A stretch of 64,000 nt of DNA, taken from the NCBI GenBank assembly GCA_030762895.1, contig CM061062.1, positions 291,196,985 to 291,260,984 on the forward strand. The letters run 5' to 3'. Source of the stretch: Sophora flavescens (lineage: Eukaryota; Streptophyta; Magnoliopsida; Fabales; Fabaceae). The position numbers and the translations under genes were made by a program. This document shows positions 32,901-44,624 of the stretch, one piece after another. How positions within the stretch are numbered: the stretch's first letter is position 1; every line of letters starts with the position of its first letter. Under the pieces are notes generated by a model, which searched no databases, was not told where the DNA came from, and worked only from the letters and a program-made list of their open reading frames with translations.

Positions 32901-32939
32901 ATTCCCAAATCCTATACAATTCCAATATATGATTTTCAT
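29920..32939 (-). pseudogene. LINE ORF2: endonuclease and reverse transcriptase
   Basis: It starts MKIIYWNCIGFGNP, the first strand of the APE-type endonuclease, and continues with FGDFNFVMG, TRGASFTWSNRR, and LDRTLCNEAW to QSDHFPFMV. The reverse transcriptase follows: VVPIPKMPHADRIEDYRPIA, GFVKGRNIKEC, LKLDIKKAFNTLDW, then, after a break at about 31050 with a shift, RQGDPLSPLLF and the catalytic VLYADDVLV. There are stops at about 32570 and near 32885, so it is inactive. The frame ends in the connection region (about 29920). Confidence 0.85.
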
Positions 32940-34609
32940 TAAGCAAACTGTTGAGGACCACCCCTTAATCGGGCAAAATTCTTTTCCTGCTGTGCTGCCT
33001 TAGCAGCCTTTTGCCTTAATTTTTTCTTCTTAGACTTAGAAATGACATTTGAAAAATCATCTCCTTGAGAGGTCAAAAGATATTTACTCGGGTCAGCCCT
33101 TACAATTGGAGAGGACTGATTCTCCCCAATGCCAACATCTAGATTATCCTCCTCATGACCCCCAAAAGGGCTGACAATTTGTAAGTCAGAAACCACAACT
33201 TGATTCCTTATATCACTGTCTGGAGTGACACTAATAGTATTTCTACCTAAAGGATTTGGAACAAAAGGAATATTACCTTGAAGAGGCACAGAGATCTCTT
33301 TGCCTGCATCTAAAATCTGATCATTGTGATGTGCAGGTGAGCAGTCCACAGGAGTGTCTACCACAAAAGTCCCATTACTGGAGACAGATTGTTGGACAGG
33401 AGAGGGGGGCTCACTCTCTGTAGGATAATGTTGCATAACCCCACAGATAGGTGAAAGCACCTCTACCACATTCAAAGGACCGGAGGGCTGGACAAATCCA
33501 AGAAGAGGATTAATGGAAACTTGAACTTCAGGATCACTGTGTGGGACATTGTTAACTCCCAAAAAGTCATTCGGTGCAAAGACTGTTTCCACAGAGATTA
33601 AATTAGAATTGCTAGTGCCTGTCACCTGAACCAAATTTGGTTCAACACTAGGTTCTACACAAGCAACACCTTTGCCTTTATCCCCAGTACTCATTACGGT
33701 TTCCTTCAGAGTCTCAATATTTCCTTTATTGGTTTTTGGCACATATTGCAATACCTTTTTTCAAGGATCTTTCTGAACAATATCCAAGCCTTTTGGAGCT
33801 GAGGTTTCTCCAGTTTGATTCTTTCTGCAATTAGCACTTGAGTGGCCAATTAACTTGCAAGAAGAGCAGAAGGATGGGAGTCGCTCACACTCTATGTCAA
33901 CAAAGAAAGTAAAGTCTTCTCTCTCCACAAGGATCCTATCACGCAGTTCCTTAGTAAGATCAATCTCAATGAGGATTCTAGCAAAGTGGCCGAAAGATCT
34001 CTTCATAGTTGCTTCATCTAATGCAATTGGAACACCAATACCACCACCAATCTCAAACAAGATCTTTGGCCGCCAATACTCTCGAGGCAATCCATGGAGC
34101 CGGACCCAACATTGTGCATGGGTTTGACGTATGGTATTAGGGTTAAAATCCGGAATCCAAGATGATAGTCTTAGCACAACTGGACTCAAATTCCAAGCAC
34201 CAGCAGATCTGATACAACGTTGATCCTCTAAGGAGGTGAAACTGAACTCGTAAAAACCTTTTCCCAGAGAAACCACAGACCACGTAGCGATCGGTTTCCA
34301 AATCTTGAGAAGCTTGGATCGCAAGTCACCCAGTTTTATCGAGGAATCTCCCTTGGACAGAATGAGACGACCATGGATAAGATTTTGGCATTCTTGAACA
34401 CCAGCCTGGTATTCAGATTCAGATATCTTTATCGCCCATTTGTCGCCCTTCAAGCAAGGTTTTGGAAGTTGGTTAATAGGGATATCAAAAGAGGTAGAAA
34501 CCGCTTGTGCGAAGGACTTTTTTGGAGGAGGAGCAGGAGTATTCGGAGGAGAAGAATGAGGAGCAAGGAAACTCCATGGAACAATAGGATCGTTAGCCAT
34601 GAAGATCAT
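32939..34609 (-). pseudogene. LINE ORF1, DUF4283 RNA-binding protein
   Basis: One frame of about 556 codons with a single in-frame stop (after KDP, at 33761-33763). An N-terminal Pro-rich stretch is followed by the DUF4283 domain (GRLILSKGD to FTSLEDQRCIRSAGAWNLSP), the WVRLHGLPREYW block, a zf-CCHC_4 knuckle (CSSCKLIGHSSANC), a low-complexity acidic region, and a basic tail (SKKKKLRQKAAKAAQ). It binds the LINE transcript. The stop codon TAA overlaps the ATG of ORF2 as TTAATGA, the arrangement usual for plant L1. Confidence 0.85.
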
Positions 34610-34649
34610 GCAAAACCCTAGAAGATCATTGGAAGAGAAACCCTAGCCA

Positions 34650-36995
34650 ACGTCAGTTCAATAAACAACTGACGTTAAAAGTGAACCTTTTAACGTCAGT
34701 TCTTCATTGAACTGACGTTAAAAGTGAGTCATTTCACTTTTAACTTCTGTTCTTTCATCAACAGACGTTAAAGGTTATTTTAATAATTTTTTTATCTAGT
34801 ATACGTACCCTTCCGCTTTGCCATCCTCAAAGTTTCAGTTTCACAAATGCTTTGATGTTTTGTGTTTCTGTTTTGAAAACTAAAATATATGTGCGAAGTA
34901 TAAGTTGAATCAATAACCCAAACCGGATCTCATTCATTGAAAGGGTTTTAAATCCTTTAAAATACTATAAAAAGTTACATTTATAGGGTTTAAAATCCTA
35001 TAAAAAGTTACATTGAAAGGGTTTAAAATCCTAAACATTTGTTGAGGATTCGTTCCCTTCACGGGTGAGCAAGAGAGGAGAGTCGAGCGACCGAGTTTTC
35101 CAGAGCGGCTGAGCAAGGGTGCACCCGATCTGTTTCAGCAATGGTCTTGGAACAGTCATTTGCTTCCAAAGGTGCTGTAGCAGCCGATTCTCCAGAAAGA
35201 TGATAAGGTGAGCAGCTCACACTATGTGATTTACACAACCTTATCACTCATGTTATGTGATTTACACAACCTCAGAAGTTGTTTGACCATTAAGACAAAG
35301 ACCTTTGAGTCTAGGAATAGGAAGAAAGAGTGATGAAGTTAATCTCCACGACAGAGCCATATTGTGAAGCAGAAAATTAAAAGGATGGAAGGAAGCTATT
35401 TATAGGAGCAGGGGATGAAGTTACTAAGCTATTCTGATTTTCTTGAAAACTTACCTATAAACTTTAATGCTCATTAAGAGGATTAAGTTACAAGGTGCAT
35501 GTGGGTAAGTAGCACAGTAGTCAAAGGAATGAATTCCTGCAGAAACTTATACACCTTTAACGTCAGTTGTTTAATACAACCGACGTTAAATGTGTTTTTA
35601 AAATAAAAAATATTTATTTTTAACGTCAGTTTTTTATACAACTGACGTTAAAAGTGTGGTTTTTACTTCAGTATAATAAATAGCTGACGTAAATAATCCT
35701 ATAAATTATAAACGTGCAGCATGAATATTGGAAATAATGTAATATACGGGAACTTGGCAGTCATAAATTAAGTTGACGTTAAAAATGAGGTGGTGGCAAT
35801 TGATTGGCAAGTCATATTTATTTTTAACGTCAGTTTTTTATACAATTGACGTTAAAAGTGTGGTTTTTTACTTCAGTATAATAAATAGCTGACGTAAATA
35901 ATCCTATAAATTATAAACGTGCATAATGAATATTGGAAATAATGTAATATACGGGAACTTGGCAGTCATAAATTATGTTGACGTTAAAAAGGAGGTGGTG
36001 ACAATTTGTAAATATTAAATCACTGTTTGCGTCAGTTGTGTAAAGAACTTGTGTAAATATTAAACAAGTTTATTTTTAATCTACATTAATTAGCTTGAAA
36101 TAGTAAACATGTTCTTGTGAAAATTAAAATAAATAAACACTTAACATAAAAGTGTTATATGTATAATCAAATCGAATCTCATTGAAGATTCATAAGTTAC
36201 AATTACATGATTAAAAGATAAAAAATTTCTGCAACATAGCACTAAAATATTAAAAAGTTTCTGCTTCAACATCAATTTCTTCTCAGTTCTGTCCTCAGAA
36301 ACTCCAATGGATGCATCGATCCCCTCCCTGCTCATTTGAAGTCCTTGATGCTCCATCTGTGCTTTATCCGCAGTCACTAAGGAAGGAGATGGAATAAAGT
36401 GAGGGAATCACATAACATGACTTACTCACCCTTACCATCCATGTAACGTGATTTACTCAACCTCAGAAGTTTTTTGACCATTAAGACAGAGACCTTTAAG
36501 TATAGGTATAGGAAGAAATAACAAAAGTCTCAAATGTGATAGAACCATATTGTGAAGGAATAGAAACCGCACGAAATATAGAGGAAAAGAAGAGGGTGTA
36601 TTTACATACTGATACAGAAGAGAATGGCACTTTATATAGAGAATAGTCTCTCTCTGATTTTCTTGAAAAATTATCTATAAACTTAATGCTCATTAAGAGG
36701 ATTAAGTTTCAAGGTGCATGGGTTAGCACAGTAGTCAAAGGAATGAAGTTTTTTGCAGATATACACTTTAACGTCAGTTGTCTTCAAAAACTGACGTTAA
36801 AAGTGCTTTTAAAATAAAAAAAATTATTTTTAATGTCAGTTTTTTATACAACTGACGTTAAAAGTTTTATTTTTACTTCAATTAAATAAATAGTCAAAGG
36901 AATTAATGTTTTTGGATAAAGGTATACACTTTTAACGTCAGTTTCTTAAGACAATTGACGTTAAAAATATGACATTTAACGTCAGTCTTTACAGA
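34650..36995. repeat. CACTA left subterminal repeats and internal duplication
   Basis: Many paired inverted words 'taacgtcagtt...aactgacgtta' with loops of about 5-10 bp are spread through AT-rich DNA. Two larger repeats overlie them: a block of about 190 bp at 35617-35805 and again at 35815-36005, and a block of about 330 bp at 35225-35560 and again at 36440-36780 ('acctcagaagtt', 'gtgaccattaagacaaagac' type words, 'cacagtagtcaaaggaatga'). No gene was found in this 2.3-kb stretch. Confidence 0.8.
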
Positions 36996-37476
36996 CAACT
37001 GACGTCAAATGTTGTTTTATTTTGGTTTACACCCACACGCCTTCTGCACTTCGCTCAACCCTCACTCTCAACCCTCACTCTCACTTTGCCCTAATCGCGA
37101 GCTCATCTCCACCGCAACCACCGCAAGGGCTTCTTCGCCACCACCGTGAGGTACACTATTAACCCTAACTCTGTCTTTCCATTCATTCTTTGAAATAACT
37201 TTACATATCTCTTTCCCCTTCCCGCGCACTAACTATCCTTGTCCCTCTGCTCTCAGTAACCACATCGAACGTTGGCCACCACTCGAGCTCCCTTCCCCAC
37301 CACCACGCGAGCACCTATTTCTGGTGAGTCTTTAGGGCACATTTTTTTATTTTTGATTTTGAGTGTATGTTGAAACTGTAGTCTCAGTAGTTGAAACTTG
37401 AAACCGTGAGTTTTAGTGTTTGGAATGTACGTCTCTATTTTTGGTTTTGAGTGCATGTTGCTCTGCTGGTTGATCT

Positions 37477-37588
37477 GTCACGGCCGTGATGCTCATCACG
37501 GCTAGGCCGTGATCAGTTCTGCCTGTGATGGTCTGGTTCAGTTGGCACGTTATGGCCGTGATGGACATCACTACCAGGTCGTGACCAG
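37477..37588. repeat. GC-rich dyad cassettes before Tnp2
   Basis: Two cassettes (37477-37516 and 37548-37588) have the form TCACGGCCGTGAT, short spacer, ATCACGGC(T)AGGCCGTGA. The second is decayed. They lie in the transposase leader about 100-200 bp before its start codon, and closely match cassettes in the LTR at 1521-1815. Confidence 0.8.
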
Positions 37589-37681
37589 TGCTTGGCAATC
37601 TTCAAAAACTATAGTTTTCAATCTCCCGTATTGTCCTTATATTGGATATATGTTTTGTATATCTACAGGACCCATCTAGTT

Positions 37682-40600
37682 ATGGATCGTAGTTGGATGG
37701 TTTGTAAGCGTACTAGTGCTGAGTATTTGAAGGGGGTGAGAGAATTTATAGAATTTGCTCAAAGGAATGTTCCTAATAGTAATGGAATGTTCTGTTGTCC
37801 TTGTGTCAAGTGTTTGAATACGAGGAAATGTACGGTGAAGGATATACGTACTCATTTGATTTGTGAAGGGATTTGCTTGAGTTATACAACATGGATATGG
37901 CATGGTGATGTGTTGTTGAGTAGTACGACAAGTGTCTCCCAAAGTGAGGACGTTGACGTAGATATGGAGGATGATCGAGTAGAGGACATGATCCGTGATA
38001 TTGGACAAGAATATTTTCATCGAGCTCATGTGTATGATAGGTTGTACTACTCATACACGGTTGTCGGCGGTGCTAAAATTGGTTTGTGTGAAGGCGAGAA
38101 ATGGTTGGACCGATAAAAGCTTCACAGAATTGCTTGAAGTGTTGAAAGACTTGCTTCCGGAGGACAACACATTGCCTGACCGTAACTATGAGGCCAAGAA
38201 GGTATTGTGTCCTATGGGTATGGAGTTTAAGAAGATACACGCATGCCCCAATGATTGCATATTGTACACCGGTGTTCATGAAGACAATCACGATTGCCCC
38301 AAATGTGGGTTATCACGATACAAAGTGAAGGGTGGTGATGATGATGATGATCTTGATGATGTGAGAAAAAAGGGTCCTCCTGCGAAGGTGTTGTGGTATC
38401 TTCCAATAATTCCAAGGTTCAAGCGATTGTTTGCCAATGCGAAAGATGCGAAGAATCTTAGATGGCATAATGATGAGAGGAAACGTGATGGAAAGGTTCG
38501 TCATCCTGCTGATTCTATTCAATGGAAGAATATCGATACTATGTTTCCGGATTTCGCCGATGAGCCAAGAAACCTAAGGCTTGGACTTGTTACGGATGGA
38601 ATGAATCCTTATGGTAACATGAGTAGTATTCATAGTTCATGGCCTGTTCTGTTGGTAATTTACAACATGCCCCCTTGGTTGTGCATGAAGCGCAAATACA
38701 TGATGTTGTCTATGATGATTTTGGGCCCAAAGCAACCGGGAAATAACTTAGATGTTTATCTAGGTCCCTTGATTGAAGACTTGAAAACGCTGTGGGTGGA
38801 AGGTGTTGATGTAGTTGATGGGTATTCTCATGAGACTTTCAAGCTTCGTACCATGTTATTTTGCACCATCAACGACTTTCCAGCATACGGTAACTTGTCC
38901 GGGTACAGTGTCAAGGGGCATAAAGCATGCCCTATATGTGAAGAAGGCACATGCTACACTCAGTTGCATCATGGAAAGAAGACGGTTTACCTTGGGCATC
39001 GGAGATTTCTTAGACGTGATCACCCATATCGTAAGATGAAAAAAAGCTTTTAATGGATGCCAAGAGACAGAAGAAGCGTCAGCGGCCTTAATTGGAGAGC
39101 AGGTTTATCAGAGAGTAAAGGACATCGATGTTATATTCGGCAAGTCCAAAAAGAAAGGTAAAGCTGCTGAGAAAAACATATGGAAGAAGTGGTCGATATT
39201 CTTTGATCTTCCATACTGGCGCAAGCTTGATGTCAAACACTACATTGATGTGATGCATGTGGAGAAAAATTTGTGTGATAGTGTGATCGGGACGCTTCTC
39301 AACATTCAGGGCAAGACAAAGGATGGTGTGAATGCTCGTCTCGACCTCGTTGCTATAGGTATACGAGAGCAGTTAGCTCCAGTTGTTGAGGATGGTAAGC
39401 GGACTTATTTGCCGCCAGCTTGTCATACTTTGTCAAAAAAAAAGAGACAAAGTTTCTGCAGGTGTCTTAAGGGCATCAAAGTTCCACATGGTTACTCTTC
39501 AAATATGAAGAGGCTTGTCTCTAGTGATCTTAAATTGGTTGTCTTAAAGTCTCATGATTGTCACATCTTGATGAAACAACTTCTGCCCGTTGCTATTCGT
39601 GGTATTGCTCTAAAAAATGTGAGACATGCCATTACTCGGTTGTGCTCATTCTTCAATTATATATGTAGCAAAGTCGTTGACCCCCGTATGTTGGATGACT
39701 TAGAAGTTGAGGCTGCTACAATCTTGTGCCAATTGGAGATGTATTTTCCTCCTTCTTTTTTTGACATAATAGTTCACTTAATTGTTCATTTGGTGAGGTA
39801 GATTAGATTATGTGGGCTGGTTTTTCTGAGATGGATGTACCCAGTTGAGCGCTACATGAAGATCTTGAAAGGGTACGTGAAGAATCCTCATCATCCGGAA
39901 GCATCTATTGTTCAAAGGTATGTTGCAGAAGAAGCTATTGAGTTTTGTTCGGACTGCCTTCATAACACGGATCCTATAGGGGTTCCTGAGCCTCGGCATG
40001 ATGAGATCAGATGTCAAGGTAAGGGTATACATGGCCTAAGAATTAATAGGAAGGATCGGGAGGAAGTGCTTCAAGCACATTTTTATGTATTGAACAACAT
40101 CGAATGTGTTCAGCCTTTCTTATTTGAACATAAAAGAAAAGTCAATCAAGAAAACCCTCTAATGAGCGAAAGGTGGTTGTTGAACAAGCATAACAAGACT
40201 TTCTTACCATGGTTCAAGGAAGAAATGCTTAAGGATGGTAGTATTGCTTCTGATGACGTAAGATGGCTAGCACGTGGGCCTAGCTTTAACGTCATATGTT
40301 GGAGCGGATACGACATAAATAACTTTTCCTTTTATACAAAGGAACAAGATAACAAGAGTACCATGCAAAATAGTGGGGTTATGATCATGGCCGAAGCAAT
40401 GCACTTCTCTAGTGCAAAGGACACAAAACCCGTTAAAGCACCGAGACCTTACTTTGGATATATTGAAGATATTTGGGTGCTCGATTACACTAAGCTTACG
40501 GTCTTAGGTATTTAAATGTAAGTGGGTTGATAGTAACGGTGGTGTACAAACCGACGAATTGGGGTTCACATTGGTAGACCTCAACAAGTTAGGTCATATA

Positions 40601-40848
40601 AATGAGCCATTCATAATGGCTTCCCAAGCAAACCAAGTGTTCTACATCACTGATCCTTCTAACAAAAGGTTTTCCGTGGTTCTCCAAGGAAAAAGCATGT
40701 ATAATGGTAGTGATGAAAATGAAGATTCAAATCTTGATATTCCTGAGACTCCTTCTTTTTCAACAAACATGCCTACTATAATTGAGGAGACACAGGTGGA
40801 CGATGTACATGCCACTCGTGATGATCATCACGAAGGGATATTGATATA
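37682..40848 (+). pseudogene. CACTA Tnp2 transposase
   Basis: Starts MDRSWMVCKRTSAEYLKGV (transposase-associated domain), then the Tnp2 core with KARNGWTDKSFTELL, MEFKKIHACPNDC, DGMNPYGNMSSIHSSWPVLL, KRKYMMLSMMILGPKQPGN and NDFPAYGNLSGYSVKGHKAC, then DUF4218 (VMHVEKNLCDSVIGTLLNI to RWMYPVERYMKILKGYVKN), and DUF4216 (GFTLVDLNKLGHINEPFIM). Frame breaks: a shift at about 38040-38070, an extra A in the A-run near 39045, a stop at 39799, and a shift near 40505. Each is small, so the copy is recently inactive. It would catalyse cutting of CACTA ends. Confidence 0.9.
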
Positions 40849-41079
40849 GGTAGTTTAAACTTAGTATACATTTATTTTTATTTTTATTTCTGTATTTATT
40901 TTGAGTTATAACCTATGTTAGTAAATATATATTGTTTCTGAACAAGCATACATATGGATCATTGCTCCATTTTTCCTTTGCAATTCTGTAATGTGTGTGA
41001 TATTGTGTTAATGGGATATTTACTGAATGCAGGGATAGCTGAGGGGAGTGATATTTTAAAACTGAATTTAAAAAAAAAT

Positions 41080-41527
41080 ACTATTAACGCCAGTTGTATC
41101 ATACAACAAACATTAATAGTATTTTATAAAATATACAGTACACTATTAACGTCAGTTGTTTGTTACAACTGATGTTAAAATTCAGACCTTTAACGTCAGT
41201 TCTTCACAACAACTGACGTTAGTTTTAACAAAATTAATGTCCGTTCTGAAAAGAACTGACGTTAATTTTTACAAAATTAACGTCAGTTGTATTAAAGAAC
41301 TGACGTTAATTTTGACAAAATTAACATCAGTTGTATTAAAGAACTGACGTTGATTTTGACAAAATTAACGTCAGTTGTGTTAAAGAACCGACGTTAATAG
41401 TTTCATATTTAACGTCAGTTCTCAACTGACGTTAAAAGTTTAACTTTTAACGTCAGCTGTATTTACGTCAGTCAGTATTCTGACGTAAAAACTCAATCTT
41501 AACTGACGTAAAAAGCACTTATTGCAC
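41080..41527. repeat. CACTA right subterminal repeats
   Basis: About ten dyads of the aacgtcagtt/aactgacgtt type, spaced by about 40-50 bp, run up to the TAGTG end. Most loops contain 'gtattaaag' or 'tcttcacaac'. The same word is used at the left side, so a single DNA-binding protein could bridge both ends. Confidence 0.85.
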
Positions 41528-41532
41528 TAGTG

Positions 41533-42469
41533 TATTAAACTAGAATACTACAAGTCCCTCACACTTGAAGTTATCTAGTAAATGTTTTAAGTTAAAGTGC
41601 CCATGCTCATACTCATTTTGGGTTGTTTATTTGAATTTATTTGTTTATATATGTATGTATATCCTTGCTTGAAGCAAAGCTCACTAAGAATTATTTTTCT
41701 CACTAGGCTCTCTATTGTTTCAGATAAGCAGGTTTAGGTCCTTCGAAGGATTAATGAGATAAAGAAGGAATTTCTTTAACTCAATATGTTTCATGGGAGC
41801 CTTAATATGTAACTGTCAGCTTCATAAACTGATTAAATGAAGTCTGAGAGTAGTTGCTTGTGTAATAATTTTTTTCAATTTTTAGTTTGTAAGGTTATGC
41901 ATGACCATTATGTTAAGACTATCTATATGACTATCATTGTAATGTGGATGTATTGTGTTTTCTTTTGAGACACTCACTTAAGGCATTACAAATACACTGT
42001 GTATTGGTAATATAATACACGTAAAACACTTCTGTGTATTGGTAATATAATACACCGTATATTGGTAATAGAATACACGTAAAATCAAGAGTTCTCACGA
42101 GATCACTTCCACCTTAGGGAATAGGTTTGCAACAATGGTGTCCTTGAGTAGCATGAGATTGAGGGTAGATGATGATATATAAATTTGAGGATGATTTGTT
42201 AGTTAGGTGTATTGATTGTCTGTGACAATTACTGTATAATTTACTATCACTCTTTTCCGCTTTTGATGATAGAACTGTTTCTTATCCCTGTATATTTCTG
42301 TATGTTTTATTTTATCTTTGATCGGATCGTGCGTGAAGACCTTGTGATTGAGCTGATCGAAGTGTTTTTTAATATGCATAATATACTTATATTGTGATAT
42401 GTCATTCTATATGAAATTGTATACTTTATAAGTTAAGTTTTAATTTTTAAGTATTTTCACATTAAGCGT
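41533..42469. other. unassigned spacer with short tandem repeat
   Basis: AT-rich DNA without a gene. At 41990-42085 there are three copies of a roughly 35-bp word 'gtgtattggtaatataatac' + 'acgtaaaa'. Nothing else was recognised. The sequence at 41540-41580 ('gtccctcacacttgaag') weakly resembles the reverse complement of the Athila word after pol, but this is too short to rely on. Confidence 0.5.
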
Positions 42470-43440
42470 GCGATTAAGTAATTAAACAATATGATTTTAA
42501 TCTAATGATACAAAGTGGCACAACGGGGTGTCTCAACTGCAACCCATTACGCATAGCCAGGATCTCAGCTAATAGGGCGTCACCTATACCCTCATGGTCA
42601 GAGAACCCTTCAAGCCAATCTCCAGATACATTTCTGATCAAACCTCCCGACCCCATAAGCATGGAATTCTTGCACAATTAGCCAAACTAGGAGTTGCACT
42701 TTCGCCGGGGCACATGTTCTCCAAACCCAGTCCCAGTTGCTCGAGGCGTCCCAAGAACGGGCTTTCTCCAGAAGAAGCCATAAGTAACCTGAGGAGGCTC
42801 TATAGATGCCATCATTGTTACCGTTCCAAGAGTAGCGGTGATCGGAACTGGAGTTTTCAGGATCTCCTCTTTGAGTGACTCTGGCATAGGCTTAGCTAGC
42901 ATGTTGAGGTACCAATTACCATTGTCCCAAAGATCTTTGATACACATTTGTGTATCTGAGATGTGGACCTAGTCTACTAGATGGCAAAGGGGGCCCTTTC
43001 CTGTCCAATACGAGTACCAGAAGGAGGAAGTTCCTGAGTGCAGTCTCATTTCAAAGCCATCCCGAAGTGCTTCTATAGCATGAACGATGCCCTTCCAGGT
43101 CACTATAACAAGTGGGCTTGCATAGTATAAACAGGCAAAGAAGAGGACAATGATTTCACCAGGCAAAGTTTCCCTGCTTTATTCAGTAGTTTACCTTTCC
43201 ATGAAGACATTCTCTTCTGGACTTTCTCCACAATAAAATCATAATGTTTTTTATTAGCTCTTCCTTCCCAGAAAGTTCAACTTTCCGCTGCTTGCTGCTT
43301 GTTAATTTGAGGAGAGCACATAGCTTTGGATTTGGCAAGATTGACCTTCAGACCACTAGCTACACAGAACTCATGAGCTTGACAGAATAGGAGTACATCA
43401 TCTGCAAAGAAGATCAGGTGAGTAATTCTCGGGCCACCTC
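42470..43440 (-). pseudogene. LINE ORF2 fragment: RT palm to RNase H
   Basis: Read on the minus strand from 43440: GPRITHLIFFADDVLLFCQA (catalytic FADD), GLKVNLAKSKAM, then SSWKGKLLNKAGKLCLVKS, TWKGIVHAIEALRDGFEMRL, WTGKGPLCHL, KDLWDNGNWYLNMLAKPMPE, and finally GSGGLIRNVSGDWLEGFSDH of the RNase H domain near 42640. Stops occur between blocks. It is a different LINE family from that at 29915 and has no visible poly-A or target duplication. Confidence 0.8.
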
Positions 43441-43854
43441 ATACCATTCTCCACCTAATTATTGCAAGGATAGCATTCATTCATTTGGAATTATTTTCTT
43501 CTCAAAATAAAAATCACTTAGAATAATTTGTTGTTATTACTTATTAAAACTATTCGAGAGCTAAGTGATTTAGTACCATTAAATGTTGGGTACATCTTTA
43601 CTTTAACTTATCATTATTATTATTTTTTGATAATCTTGTAATCTACTTTAACTTATTTTCAATTTAGAACAACTTATAGTCAAAGTATTCTAAAAAGAGC
43701 TATTCTAAATGATAAATTTTTTTCATGAGAACTGATAAAATTTTAAATACAACATAATTCAGTATAAATATGATGGTAATTTTATAAAATGTAATAAAAA
43801 ATGTAATCACAATTTTATAATTATGAGTTAATTTTATTTTTTGCTTGTTACCAT
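43441..43854. other. AT-rich spacer, nothing recognised
   Basis: No open frame, RNA gene or repeat border was seen in this stretch between the two LINE remnants. Confidence 0.5.
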
Positions 43855-43873
43855 ATGTTTGCATTTTTTTTAT

Positions 43874-44097
43874 ACAACGGGCACGGAGAAACTAAGAAAT
43901 GAGTCGAGGCAAAGACAAGCCTCTAGCATCCTCTAAAAGGATGGGAAAAAGTAAAGGAGGGGATCATGCAACACACTACATGAGAAGTTTCATGAATGAC
44001 CAAAAGTAGCCATAAAATCCGCACTCCTGTTAGCTTCACAACAGACATGATTCACAACAATCTTTCCATTGGCCGCATCAATCAACGCAATCTTTCC
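43874..44097 (-). mobile_element. 5'-truncated LINE insertion with 18-bp target duplication
   Basis: Minus-strand reading gives NGKIVVNHVCCEANRSADFM, the end of a LINE RNase H domain, followed by a short tail. It is flanked by ATGTTTGCATTTTTTTTAT (43855-43873) and ATGTTTGCATTTTTTTAT (44098-44115), a target duplication with one extra T. Only the last about 220 bp were copied, as is common for LINEs. It lies about 500 bp upstream of the SPH start codon. Confidence 0.75.
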
Positions 44098-44115
44098 ATG
44101 TTTGCATTTTTTTAT

Positions 44116-44489
44116 TAGTTTATATACATAATTTAATATTTAGTTATAGGTAGTGTAAATAGAGGATAAAATGTGTAAAAACCCATTCACTCGATTATAT
44201 AGTTTGAAAACTGTAGACTTAAGTTTTGAACAATTTTAAAAAAAAAATTATAGATGCTTAGGATATATATGAATATACTTGAATTTTCTAAATAGTTTTA
44301 TGTATTTTAAATATGTAAAAAAATTATACTTGGTAAATAAAATTTAATAATATGCATCATATTTGTAAAGGAAACTAAATATTTATATTAATTATTTATT
44401 ATTTAATAATATAATGAAAATTAATACCTCTTAATTCAATTTAGTAATACATATTATATAAATAGTCCATACTATAGTCACTACTATGC

Positions 44490-44566
<77 letters not shown>

Positions 44567-44603
44567 TATAATTTGCTAAAGCTTAAAGTTTTCACCTTAA
44601 AAA
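44116..44603. other. SPH upstream region with (AT)n microsatellite
   Basis: AT-rich DNA directly upstream of the SPH start. A dinucleotide (AT)n tract of about 70 bp lies at 44493-44564, 40 bp before the ATG. A TATA box cannot be told apart in such sequence. No other element was recognised. This region has no counterpart in copy A. Confidence 0.5.
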
Positions 44604-44624
44604 ATGATGATGGTTCCATCCGGC
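44604..44624 (+). pseudogene. SPH copy B, first seven codons
   Basis: Three successive ATG codons at 44604, 44607 and 44610 are followed by codons for V, P, S and G. They end at CCGGC, the left target duplication of the LTR retrotransposon. The frame continues without shift at 55392. Alone this stretch would be unrecognisable; it is identified only through the junction. Confidence 0.8.

Larger units (their letters stand above)
29915..34625 (-). mobile_element. L1-type LINE, 5'-complete but 3'-truncated
   Basis: A minus-strand LINE with ORF1 (34609-32939) and ORF2 (from 32939). The start region is present, but ORF2 stops after the reverse-transcriptase thumb and connection, without the zf-RVT and RNase H parts, the 3' tail and the poly-A. 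LINEs inserted by target-primed reverse transcription normally lose the 5' side, so the missing 3' side points to later deletion. The left flank is Athila and the right flank is CACTA subterminal repeat. Confidence 0.8.
34640..41532 (+). mobile_element. CACTA transposon, Tnp2-bearing
   Basis: The right end is TAGTG (41528-41532) inside a 'gcacttattgcactagtg' terminus. Its complement, expected at the left end, is not found: the element begins abruptly at about 34640 next to the LINE. Subterminal repeats of the aacgtcagtt word fill 34650-36990 and 41080-41520. The left region (35060-36780) is internally duplicated. A transposase gene runs left to right between. The 3-bp target after the end is tat. 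Confidence 0.85.

Noticed and set aside
44493..44564. (AT)n tract as a regulatory element of SPH
   Set aside because: A plain dinucleotide microsatellite; it is close to the start codon, but nothing in the sequence shows a function.
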